A stretch of DNA of 64,000 nucleotides from NCBI RefSeq assembly GCF_038396675.1, contig NC_088934.1, forward strand, positions 6,436,001-6,500,000, given 5' to 3'. Shown in pieces: positions 35,985 through 46,504 of the stretch (position 1 is the stretch's first letter; every line of letters starts with the position of its first letter). Source of the DNA: Hydra vulgaris. Taxonomy: Eukaryota; Cnidaria; Hydrozoa; Anthoathecata; Hydridae. A program made the translations under genes and the position numbers. The notes beneath the pieces were generated by a model. The model was not told the DNA's origin and did no database searches. It worked only from the letters and a program-made list of their open reading frames with translations.

Positions 35985-37700
35985 ATATAACTGATCCAAC
36001 TCTAATCTCTGAATCATTTAACACTTTTTTTTACAAATGTTATTCATAAACTCAAATCCAATATTCATTCGTCTTACATTAACTATCAAAAGTATCTTAA
36101 ACATCCAAATTTACATATTCTTTCTAAACTATTTAATACCTCATTTATAAATGGAACATTTCCTGATATTTTGAAATTATCTCGCGTTATTTCAATATTT
36201 GAAAATGGCTCTAAACTTTCATGCACTAATTACAGACCTATTTCTCTTTTATCTAACATAAGTAAGCTTCTTGAGAAACTTATGTATCAAGAGTGTAATC
36301 TTTTCTAAACTCATTTATTTGTTTAAATGATTTTTAACTTAGTTATCGATTAATAAGTATAATGCAAAAAATTAGGAAAGCTCTTGTTACTGATTATTTC
36401 GTTTGTGGTGTTTTTATCGATACCGATGACCATAGCATTTTGATTTCTAAATTAAATCATTATGGAATTTGCGGTATTGCAAATGACTGGTTTCGATCTT
36501 ATCTTTCAGATCAAAAACAATTTGTAAGTATTAATGGTTTCAATTCTTGTAATAAATCAGTTTCGTGTGGTGTTCCTCAAGGTTCTGTTCAAGGTCCTCT
36601 TTTATTTTTAATCTACGTTAACGACCTAATCAAATCTGTTCACTTCTCTTCAGTTCATCTGTTTGCTGATGATACAAATCTCTTGCGCACCAACAAATCG
36701 TATCATTTTTTATGTAAAAATGTTAATTCGGATCTAAAAGGAATAGTTCACTTGTTAAATGCTAACCTTATGACTCAACACCGAAAAAACTGAACTAATT
36801 ATTTTTTCATCTCCGAGAAAAAACTATTTCTTTAAAAATGTTGAAATCAAAATTAATAATTGTGCAGCCGTGGCGCAGTGGTAGCGCACTTGTCTCAGAA
36901 ACAAAGGATCTGTTCAAACCCACTTCTGAGCAAGTTTTGCGACATCGGTTTGGAAGGAGGCGTGAACTTCCAATTAAATGCTCATTCGCGGTGCTCTGTG
37001 ATAAGACCGTAAAGGCTTCTTGGGGCACCTAATTAAAAAATAATAATAATAATAAACGGCTATATCCTTCAAGATATAATAAATATCTTGGTGTATTAAT
37101 TGATTGCAATCTATCATGGAACTTTTATATTAATGAACTAAGCAAGAAACTCGAGCTAAACGGTATGCTTTCGATAATTCGTCATTATGTCGATAAAGTT
37201 ACACTAAAGAATGTTTACTATGCATTATTCTCATCTCATCTTAAATATTGTTGTCAAGTTGGAAACTATCGCATTAACAAGTTGCTACCATCTCAGCGTC
37301 AATCCATTAGAATAATAAACTTTCAACCAATTAAATCAGGTACCATCGAAGTCCTTTGAAAACTTTTCATTCCAACATTTCCAGCGCTAGTAAAGTATGC
37401 TAATCTTCTTTTTGACTCCTTAAATAAAAACTTACTATCTACTATCACAAACTTGTTCACAGAAAGTAGACTATTACATTCCTACTCTACTAGAAATATA
37501 CACAATGGAAAACTAAGAGTCATCTTTTAAAACCCAGAAGTATAGTAAAAGTTCTATTGTTTATCAGTGCGTCTGTGAATGGAACAGGAGCCTTGCATGC
37601 ATTTTAATAGAGTCCGAAAAACTATATCCTAAAATACCTTTACTTCATCTTTAACAATATCAATTTAAAAAAATTCTGAAAAACTTTATATTCTAACTTT
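35985..37700 (+). pseudogene. LINE reverse transcriptase, broken and carrying a nested SINE
   Basis: Blocks in order: ESFNTFFYKCYS (36010), LSRVISIFENGSKLSCTNYR then PISLLSNISKLLEKLMYQ (36178-36290), a shortened motif A (CGVFIDTDDHSILISKLNHY, lacking the SKAFDT core), motif B GVPQGSVQGPLL (36570), motif C LFADDTNLL (36658), then after the SINE NKYLGVLIDCNLSWNFYINE (37080) and YYALFSSHLKYCCQ (37215). The loss in motif A removes part of the catalytic region. Several frameshifts. It diverges from the copy at 16116 and probably represents another subfamily. Confidence 0.88.
36861..37054 (+). repeat. tRNA-derived SINE family A, nested in the LINE
   Basis: Starts TGTGCAGCCGTGGCGCAGTG (A-box-like GTGGCGCAGTGGTAGCG), a degraded B box GATCTGTTCAAACCCACT, then the family body GAAGGAGGCGTGAACTTCC and a 3' hairpin region GGTGCTCTGTGATAAGACCG ... 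GGGGCACC, ending in a TAA/AAT-rich tail. The flanking AATTAATAAT and AATTAAAAAATAATAAT are consistent with target duplication. The LINE frame resumes on the far side. Confidence 0.9.
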
Positions 37701-37944
37701 TAGACATATTATCCTTACGATTAAAATATTCTTTTGATTTTCTTTTATTACTTATTACGTTATTACTACAATTATTATCAGTACTTTTTGTTTATTTTTT
37801 CTTTTTTTTATTCTTAAAACCACCAAATTATGATTTCTACATGTTTGTTTTTATGTATGTTTTATGTTATTTATTCTATGTGTTTATGGTCCATATGTTT
37901 CAATGCATGTCTTTGCTTATTATTACTTATATTATGTTTAAAAA

Positions 37945-37988
37945 ATGGTGTCACTCCTTTGATCAGATTTGGTATGAGTGACACCATC
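37945..37988. repeat. 12-bp-arm hairpin, possible LINE 3' end
   Basis: ATGGTGTCACTC ... GAGTGACACCAT with a 19-nt loop, downstream of the LINE frame. It may be the 3' terminal stem of that LINE subfamily. Confidence 0.6.
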
Positions 37989-38089
37989 CTAAATAAATCA
38001 TTAACTTATTATTATAAATAATTTTATGCTCATAACTACCATTATAATATTAGTTATTATTATTATTTTTTTCATTTTAATTATTGTAA

Positions 38090-38240
38090 ACATACTTATT
38101 ATTACTATTACTATAATTTTTTATATTTTTTTTTATCTTATATTATTATAATATATTATTATTATTACTATTATTATTGTTATTATTATTATCAAAACTA
38201 TTGTAAAAATTGTTTACGGAAAATAAATAGCTTGTTGTTG
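38090..38240. repeat. (TTA)n-rich and (TTG)n simple repeats
   Basis: Imperfect TTA/TAT trinucleotides at 38090-38195 and GTTGTTGTTGTTG at 38233. Confidence 0.8.
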
Positions 38241-38249
38241 TTGTTGTAT

Positions 38250-38970
38250 TGTGAAACAACTTTATTAAAGATTTTATTACAAATGCAGAAACAATCAAAA
38301 TAAATTTCTAACTAATATATCCTAAAACCAAGTAAGAGTGGGTTGGCTTTCTGCATAACATGACCCGATTGTTAGATTGCTTAAGAACTTATCTTTTTCA
38401 AAATCATAACTTTAAAGGTGATAATGGTTTTGCTTTATAAGTTAGAGTTGTTTGGAATTGTTTTAACATATTGAATCTTTAGACTAATTTGAATATGACA
38501 TATAATATATAAATATATTGGTTAAAATATAATATTTGTATAATTATTAATACAAAAATATTTTATTAAAAAAAGAAATCTATTTAATATTAAATTAATA
38601 ACTTTTAAAACAACTATAAGGATGTAAATTATTCTCAAAATTTGCATAGAAATAAAAAAAAAAATAAAAAAAAAAAAGAGTCTTTAAATCCCTATTTATA
38701 GACTTAAGTCAATTTAAATCAATAAAAGTGTGTGTGTGTGTGTGCTTACATACTTGTTTAACCAAAATATTTTATATAAGAACTAAACAAGAAACATTTT
38801 TTTAACGTTTAAGAGATAAAAGAATTAAAATTTCAAAACAGAATTTAAAAAAAGAAAAAGAAAAAAGAGCTAGCAGGGAGGGAAAGTTTAAGAACAATAA
38901 GAAATATTTATTGAACTTATTGACAACCAATGAACAAACAATATTGTTAATAACTATAACCAAAAAACAA
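38250..38970. other. Non-coding stretch, 3' flank of copine
   Basis: Holds short A runs and a (TG)n at 38727-38743. The copine 3' UTR (minus) would run into it. No gene seen. Confidence 0.4.
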
Positions 38971-40642
38971 TCAACTAAGAGGTATATGTGGATAAGGTAG
39001 ATTTGAAGGAGATTGTACACATTGAGATGCAACAGATTCTTGGAATGGGGCAGATGCTTTATGAGGATTCGGAGTTATCCCTTTTCTTGCCATAAAATTT
39101 ACTAATTGTCCAGGTAACTCTTTAAGTACTTCGCTAGATAACTTCTCTCCAGAAAACTCACCAGAAAATTTGTGAAACGGTACAAACTGAACAATATCTT
39201 GTTCTGCTATTTTCCCATTAAAAGATAGTTTACTATTGTCACAATCTAACTCATTCATTGCATCAAAATCAGCATTTCCCACACCAACAATAATAATTGA
39301 CATTGGTAACTTAGAAGCATTAATAATAGCTTCTTTTGTTTGATTCATGTCAGATATAATCCCATCAGTGATAATAAGCAACACATGGTATTTTTCTGAT
39401 GCTGGTTGTGATGCAGCAAACTGGGCAACACAATTAATAACAGGAGTAAAATTTGTTGGTCCATATAGTTCTACGTCTTGCAAAACAGAATAGTAAGCAT
39501 CTAAAACACCGTTGATACCATAACAAAATGGACTGCTACTTTTATTTAAAAAGAAACTGTGATAAACCTGATTATTTATTCTTGCACCAAAGCCATATGC
39601 TGGAATTAATTTATCTGAATCATAATTTTCGCAAATTCGACCAACACTTGTCAAAACTTGTGCATACTGATTTAATAACTGCGGGTGGCGATAATGCAAC
39701 GAATTGGGATAAGAAGGATCTCCATTAGATGCTGTAAAATCAATGGCAACATAAAAACACAATTCTAATCCACCAACTATGTAGTCTAAAAACGAATGAA
39801 TCTTTTTTAGATTTGCTTTCAAAACTTCTAAAATGCCAGAATTTTTTTTTTTTTTTTTTTTTGGGATTAATTAACTCAAAAACAGTTTTGTTTTTGTTAA
39901 GAATTTCATCAAGAGTTATTTGTGTCTCTCCAATAAAATCCTGTGTACCATTTTTATTCCAGTCAAAGCACTTTACAAGGATTGGTAGATGATAATCATT
40001 GTTACAGAGAGTAAAAACAGATATATTAAATTCTTTCCAGACAGGATTAAGTGTTTTATAAACTACATCTGTTTTATGAATTGAAGTATAGCTGCTGTTT
40101 CCATCAATAGATTGTTTATAAAATATTAAAAAAGGGTCTGATAATCCAAAGAAGTCCTTTTTGTCAAGATTGTGTCCACAAAACATAAACTCGATTATTT
40201 CCTTACAATCATTTAATTGCTCAACAAAAAAAGTAATTGTACTTTTTAATAGAGATCCGTTTCTTAAAAGAAGTTGTTTTGTTACATTGCCTTTGTATTC
40301 TCCAACAATACTTCCCAAAGATACCTGAAGCATTCCAAGAAAATCATGGGAACCTAATGTTTTTGACAAAGAATCACTGTCATAAACTTCGAATTTAAGT
40401 AATTGATATTCCTCAAAATTATAATCCAAGGTAAAAGGTGTAAAAAATTCTGGATTCAGATTATTATTAACAATTTCTGTGCGACCACACTCAACCCAGC
40501 TTTTAACGCCACATGCTTGTCTAGTTTCCAAAAAAAGGACGACAAATGGGTCAGATTTAGAAAATAAGTCTTTATTTGGCAGGTTTGCACATGAAACATG
40601 TATTACAACTTTGGAAATCAATTTTTGGCTTGCATAATTCAT
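38971..40642 (-). CDS. Copine (C2A-C2B-vWA), intronless, homopolymer frameshift
   Basis: Two overlapping minus-strand frames, 40642-39740 and 39822-38971, make one copine. C2A (residues 8-125) has NKDLFSKSDPFV and YDSDSLSKTLGSHDF with Ca2+-binding aspartates; C2B follows with DKKDFFGLSDPF and CFDWNKNGTQDFIG; then the poly-lysine linker; then the vWA/copine domain with YVAIDFTASNGDPSYPNSLH (MIDAS-like) and IITDGIISD. Copines bind acidic phospholipids in a Ca2+-dependent way and act in membrane signalling. The frames join in a run of 21 A (39842-39862 on plus); 20 would keep the frame, so this is either a sequence error or a real break. No introns across the whole ORF, unusual for animal copines, which suggests a retrocopy. 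Start: CTTAG then GGAAT then ATG. The C-terminal tail ends in PHIPLS. Confidence 0.9.
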
Positions 40643-40648
40643 ATTCCC
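40643..40648 (-). promoter_or_regulatory. Likely splice acceptor before the copine start
   Basis: On minus, ATAACTTAG ends 5 nt before the ATG. Same spacing as the ANK-cGLR gene, consistent with trans-splicing or a 5' UTR intron. Confidence 0.4.
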
Positions 40649-40798
40649 TAAGTTATACGAGCATAAAAAAGCAATATTACGAAATGAATCAAAATATTTT
40701 CTCAGAACCCATTATTCCTCGTATTTGATCCAATTAGTGCGATAATCATTCTTTTAAATCCTAAAGGGAATTAGCTCAACGATGAAGAAACACTTTTC

Positions 40799-40805
40799 CT
40801 CGCAC
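40799..40805. repeat. Left target duplication of the P-type element
   Basis: CTCGCAC directly before the element, identical to 47940-47946. Confidence 0.8.
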
Positions 40806-40999
40806 CATAGTTTATAGATTTAATTGGTTTGGAAACTCCGTAAAATCTATTGTTTAACCTTTTGACACAAAAATAGAGCGTAAATGAAGCGTGACAGTGC
40901 ACACAAACTTTTTAACGGCGTTTATTGCTAAGTGATATTGCAAACAGATTATTCCTTTATTTCACAGATTATCTGTAGTGATTATTTATAAGTGATTTT

Positions 41000-41844
41000 T
41001 TTTGTACATCATTGAACAGTGTTGACCGAACAATGATTAAACTTCACCGTTATATGTGTGTAGATATGATTACTCCTGTTATTTTTAAAACAATAAATTT
41101 GTATGCCAAATACATATACTTTGTAGCAGTAGGTACTTTGATAAAAAATTCAATATAATAATACAATAACAAAACTTATACTGTTACATAGAGCTTAATG
41201 AGAGCTATCCAATGACGCCTCGTTTGTCTGTTTATGTTAATTATGACGGAAGTTATGATTTTTTTTCCGCGTCTAAAATTGGTAATTTCTGCTATGGAAA
41301 ATTAGGAAAAACCGTGACCAAAATTTTGTGTTACTGGCACTAAAAACTGCATAACTAAAAAACCGACTGAGATAATGTAATAAAATTAAAAACAGTGATT
41401 CATCATTATCAGGTCTTTATTTTATTCATTTTTTACGGATCAATTAGCTTATTTTCATCTTATCAGATACAAAAAACAAAATAGGGTGGGGTGAATTTTG
41501 ACGAGGGTGCATTTTAAAAGTTAATAGTTTACAAACTAAGTGAAAAGAAGACTAATTTTTCTAAGGTATATGAGTCATTACATAAACTTTATGTTTAAGG
41601 TACAAATTACTAGTCTGCAGAAGGAGGCTCATATAAATATTAAATATTAATATAATATTGAAAATCTTTTAAAATGGAGTAAAATTAACAACAACACAAA
41701 GTTAAACACAATTATTCATAAAAAAACTATACGTTTAAAAGAACAAAAAATAATTAAAGTACATAGCTAAAATAAATTACTATCGTAAACATTTGTCTAA
41801 TATTTAAATACGGGTAACTAAATGCAGAACCTGAATCAATAGAA
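41000..41844. other. Left subterminal region of the P-type element
   Basis: No coding frame. GGGTGGGGTGAATTTTGACG at about 41485 looks like an end of another TIR element, but no partner was found. Confidence 0.35.
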
Positions 41845-44690
41845 AACTAAATCACCAAGAGCAAAGTCAGCCATGAGGCTATCTACTGGTATTTTAAAGT
41901 CTTCTGCATCATCTTCTTCATCCTCTTTCCAATATGCAATTCTAAAACTAACAATTTTTCCAGTAACTTCATAACTATTCTTCTCTTATTAGCTACATCA
42001 TTCCCCTCCTCATTCCATAAATGTTAAACTCTAGCTCCTTCAATTTCAACTAGATTTTCAAGATCAACTAGATTTAACATTTCTAATACTCTGACCCTTT
42101 GGTATTCTGAGAGCGAAGAGAAAATGGAATTATGAACAATATCTAAACTATTTTCTAAAATAAGTTTTTTTATATCTCTTGCTAATCTATTTCTCTGTTC
42201 CATTTCTCTCTTCTGACCTTTTTCTTTTAACCATAACTTTGCTAACTCTTCTCCTCTCAACCTTCTCTCTTTACTTTGTTTTCTTGAAACTGCACCCCTA
42301 GATATACAAAATTTAACTATTTTTTCTTACTATTTTTTTGTATTATTACACAGCCAGTCCAGAGATTTGTTCACCTTTTTAAAACTGTCACTGTAGCATT
42401 AGCTACCGTTTTTAAAACAAAAAGCAATTGCTCCAAATACTTCCCTTCAATAATGCGTAATGCAACCAATGTCTCTTCAGAAATCAGTGGGCGACCAAAT
42501 GCATCTAACTGTGACGACAATAGAAATTCCGGCTCATCACAAAGTATTTCCACAACCTTAATTGCAGACTTGAGATACTCAGCCTAAAAAGAAGTTTTTT
42601 TTTATTAGAAGTTATTTTTTTAGATCATAAGTAAATACATGCATTGAATGTTTAAATTACATTGTAAGAATAAAAAAAAATTGCATATTAATTCAAAATG
42701 GTTTCTTTGTTTTTCCTCTGCATAAAAAAGGGCCATCCAAGGTCCAGGTAAGAATTTGCCCTAGAGTCCAAGGACTTGCAGATGAGTCATTATCTCCTCA
42801 TTCTTGAAATCTCTTAGAAGAGATGTCCTCAGTAAAGTTGTGTTGTTGCAGTACATCTCCAGATAGTTGACTAGTAACTGCCTGTAACAGAATAACACAA
42901 ATTATGCATTTGCTATTGGAAAATCAAGTGCATGGACTAGATAGTTGAATACCAATTGTCAGTACCTGTATACAATGCTAGCTAAACAAATCAGTATGTG
43001 CAATCGGTTGCCAACATACCTTGCAAAAGTACTGCAAGATAATCCACTTTGTTTGAGAAAGGATTCAAATCCATGCAGATCTCCTTTGGCCTTGTATCTG
43101 AAATACAATAATGCAGAATTAAAATGTAGCAAGCAATTAAACTCTGATTTTATAAAAAAAAGTAACAATATGCAGTTTGTTTACATTATTTGGGTCAAAT
43201 ACGTAATTCAAACATTGACCTTAACTTTGAAATGCTGTACAAAAGATTTGAAGCTCTGCAATCTGACCTATATGTGGTACTGGGTATTGTATCATCCAGC
43301 TTTTGAAGAGCTTTTCTGGTCTCACAGGCTATTCCATCAAGTGGATGCAGATGACAGTTTAACTCTAACAGCTCTTTTTCAAGTATGTTGTTTAGCTTCA
43401 CAACTGCTGCATGGTTAACCGAGGCCCTGCCTGTCAACGTTGACATTATTGACGTTGATATAGCAATCTATAATTTATAATATACTGCATATGTGTTGGC
43501 TAAATCCTCAATGATATCAGTAATGTGTTTTAAATAGTCCTCTGCCTTGTCTCCTGGTAATTCAGTGATGCTGGCTGTAAGGATCTGTTGCTTAGTAGCA
43601 AAATGAATTTAATTTATGTGACTACCCTTAATTGTTGTTGCATCAAATGCTAATGTCACAACATCAACATTTATTATTGTTTCTGCCACTTGTAGCAAAG
43701 CAATTACTCCCATTTCTCTGGACATCTGCGCAATCGTCGACAGATTGGGCAGATCTTGAGGCTTCAAACTCAGGTTACCAAGACTTGCATATGACATGAT
43801 CACTTTAGTTATGGCATTTACAGGCAAGTTGCTTTCAAAACAATGGTAAACAACCAGACGCACTGAGGCATTTTCTTTTCTTTTCTTTTCTTTTGTAAAA
43901 ATTTGACCCTTTTCAATTTGATTGATGTTGCAGTTTAGATGGTATATGGTAATATCATTTTCTTTCAATGCTAAGTCTTGAGCTCTAAGTTTTTTTTATA
44001 AATCTAAAATAGTAAATTCTAATGTCAGAATCTTCTTCTTACAACTTTTATTTTCTTTAACCAAACTTTTGCATTTGAGGTTTAACCTTTTCAAAGATTT
44101 TGGTAAAGATATAATATCAGCTTCAAATTTTTTGGCCTTCAACTGATATTTTGAGATCCGGCTTGAGGTTCTTTTAATTAGTTAATTCACTCTCTTCACT
44201 TGAAAAGTCTTACTGATTGTTGTTTTCTCTTTTTTTACTGTTTTGATCACTGTCTTTGCTTTTTGTTTTGAGTAAGTGAGGCTTTATTATAAAGTTTCCT
44301 TTTTTCACAGGAAATACATTCTCTGTCAATCCTTGTCTTTAATAGAGACACAGAAGGAGGTGTCTTTGGCTGAACAGGGAAAAGTGATGCCCTGACTAGT
44401 GTAAACTTGAAGTTTTCACTTAAAAAAACAACTATCCTATCCCAGCTATAATGTATGTGTCTTTTAAAAAACTGGATTTTTTCGTTAACTCTCAAAAATG
44501 ATAGTGTTAATGATGAAACTTTACATTCATTTTTATTGAATTGCTGAATTAAATATATAGCTGTTTCTGTAGCATTTCCGTTCTGTTGTAAAAAAATATT
44601 GTACACAAAACCATTTGAAAGTAGTTTATACTTGTGGGAATCAAGAAGATCTTCAAAGTCTTTTGCCTTTTTAATTATTTTCTCCATGTC
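41845..44690 (-). pseudogene. Gene A: uncharacterised transposon-associated protein, broken
   Basis: A multi-exon minus-strand gene. The N-terminal piece (44687-44247) has two Cys pairs (CISCEKRK). A Lys-rich coiled-coil leads into 43968-43609, with DLPNLSTIAQMSREMGVIAL then VVTLAFDATTIKGSHIN. Next are ITELPGDKAEDYLKHITDII and ELNCHLHPLDGIA (to 43208). An exon from 43114 (after TTGTATTTCAG) carries KGDLHGFESFLKQSGL and ARYVGNRLHILICLAS; the next, after CTGTTACAG, carries GKFLPGPWMALFY. The last exons hold SQLDAFGRPL and a charged helix (EELAKLWLKEKGQKREMEQR). I remember similar proteins as an uncharacterised family scattered through animal genomes. FDATT and HPLD acidic residues would suit an RNase-H-like transposase, but that is a guess. 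At least four in-frame stops: a decayed copy. Confidence 0.65.
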
Positions 44691-45479
44691 ACAAAAACAA
44701 GTTATTGTAAAAAAACTGAAATAAAAAAAAAGTTATTTATATATTTAAACTTAACTTAAAAAAAAACAAAGAAAAAGTACTAAGTAATAATTTTTAAATA
44801 AATCTTTGAATTAGCAACTAATCTACAATAAATAAGACATAGCTATTTCAATTATATTATTATTGACTTATTAATTATTATGGCATTTAAGCTAAGCACA
44901 ATTTACCACACTTTAGTATCATTATAACTAAGTAAAAAAAAATGTCAAATTTTATGAAATTCAACCATATTTTGAAAATATTTTTTAAAATAATAATTTG
45001 AAATATTTTATGAAATTCAACCATATTTTGAAAAAATAGCAATAGTAGTTTAAGAAACTTATGTTTAAAACATTTATTCTAAATTGGATTGTGCAACACC
45101 ACAAATGTATCGGTAATGATAGGTTACTTGTGGATAAGTTCGTTGGGAAGCTTTTATTTTTAAAACTGGGTAATTTATTTACATAAAAAATACATAAAAG
45201 TAAATTAGATACATATATGCTTATGCAAATTTAATATAAAAATGACTATCTAGCACAAAAAGCAAAACATTTTGAAAATACAAACTTACCTTGTTTTGAA
45301 AATCAAATTTTTCACTAACAACACACTGGATGAATGATTTCCAAGTTATTTATAGCAAGATTAAGTATTCAATGTTGAAATACAAAAAAGTCTATTTTAA
45401 AATCTAGAGAATTTAAAGAGCAGTCTAGTTTTAAAAAAACACACTATCCAGATATGACTAAAAATCGGGTTTATATAAG

Positions 45480-46504
45480 TATATGAAAAACCAAGGGCAA
45501 TTTCCGACTCAAGTTACGGCCGATATTAAAGTACCTAGTAGCAGACCCAGCACACCTGATGAAAACTGCTCGAAATTGCTTATTAAACTCTGGCGCAGGA
45601 AAATGTACACGCTACTTGTGGAACAATGGAAAATACTTACTGTGGCAGCACATTACTCAATTGTATTATGAAGATTTAGACAATGGTTTAAAACTTATGC
45701 CTAAGTTAACTAATGAGCACATACACATAAACTCTTACTCTGCTATGACTGTAAAACTAGCTACCCAAATTTTAAGTCAAACCGAAGCATCTGTTTTGAA
45801 AACCTTTGGAACTGAGGAACATAAAGAGACAGCTAGTTTTTGTGAAAAAATGGACATGTTTTTTGATTGTGTTAACAGTAGATCTCTTGAAGAACATAAA
45901 ATTAATATAAAACCTTTCCTTCAAAAATACACAGACCAAAATGATTTACGATTTAATTTCCTTTTAAATGATTTTTTGGATTATTTTAAAGATTGGAAAA
46001 GATCTATAGATGAAAGAGTGGACAATACTTCTAGTTGTCAATACTCTTATGAGGCTAAGGCTAAAATGTTCATTTCACATCAGACTCATGAAGGCTTAAT
46101 AATGACATGTAATTCAATTATGGAAGTTACAAGGTTTCTGTTAGCAGAGGGTATGTCTTATGTACTTACTAATAGATTTTGTCAAGATCCATTAGAGAGA
46201 TATTTCAGTGCTCAAAGACAAATAGGGCGACATTAAGATAACCCTGATGCTAAACAGTTTGGATACAATTCTAATGCAATACGCATCCAAAGAAGTGTTT
46301 CGCTTAACACTGGAAATACTAGAGGCTCTTATATAAAAAAAAAGTCTTGGATAAATGTGTCTGAAGATCTTATACCAAAAAGAAAGAAAAAAAAACATGA
46401 TTTACAAACTACTTATATTATAACAACTATTTGTATTCAAAACTTTTATAAAACTACATATATATATATTATTTGTCTTTCAGTTTATGTGATTGTTTCA
46501 TATT
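45480..46504 (+). pseudogene. P-element transposase, C-terminal half
   Basis: From about 45500 the frame reads ILKYLVADPAHLMKTARNCL, then KCTRYLWNNGKYLLWQHITQ, the HLxKxxRN segment of P/THAP9 transposases. It continues with LPKLTN-like MPKLTNEHIHINSYSAMTVK, LATQILSQTEASVLKTFG, MDMFFDCVNSRS, KPFLQKYTDQNDLRF, ISHQTHEGLIMTCNSIMEVT and TNRFCQDPLERYFSAQRQIG. A TAA at 46234 comes just before DNPDAKQFGYNSNAIRIQRS, which the family continues with, so the true end is near 46500. The N-terminal half with the THAP zinc domain is not visible upstream. The 3' end converges on gene B and overlaps it slightly. P transposases cut and paste DNA and use GTP; this copy is broken by at least the one stop and the missing start. 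Confidence 0.85.

Noticed and set aside
36861..36940. tRNA gene
   Set aside because: The tRNA-like head lacks pairing stems and leads into the SINE body; part of a repeated family.
37830..38021. 63-residue hydrophobic open frame
   Set aside because: Lies in the LINE 3' region; low complexity, no homology recognised, spans a hairpin.
41480..41520. Transposon terminus GGGTGGGGTGAATTTTGACG
   Set aside because: Looks like a pogo-type end, but no inverted partner was found inside or outside the P-type element.
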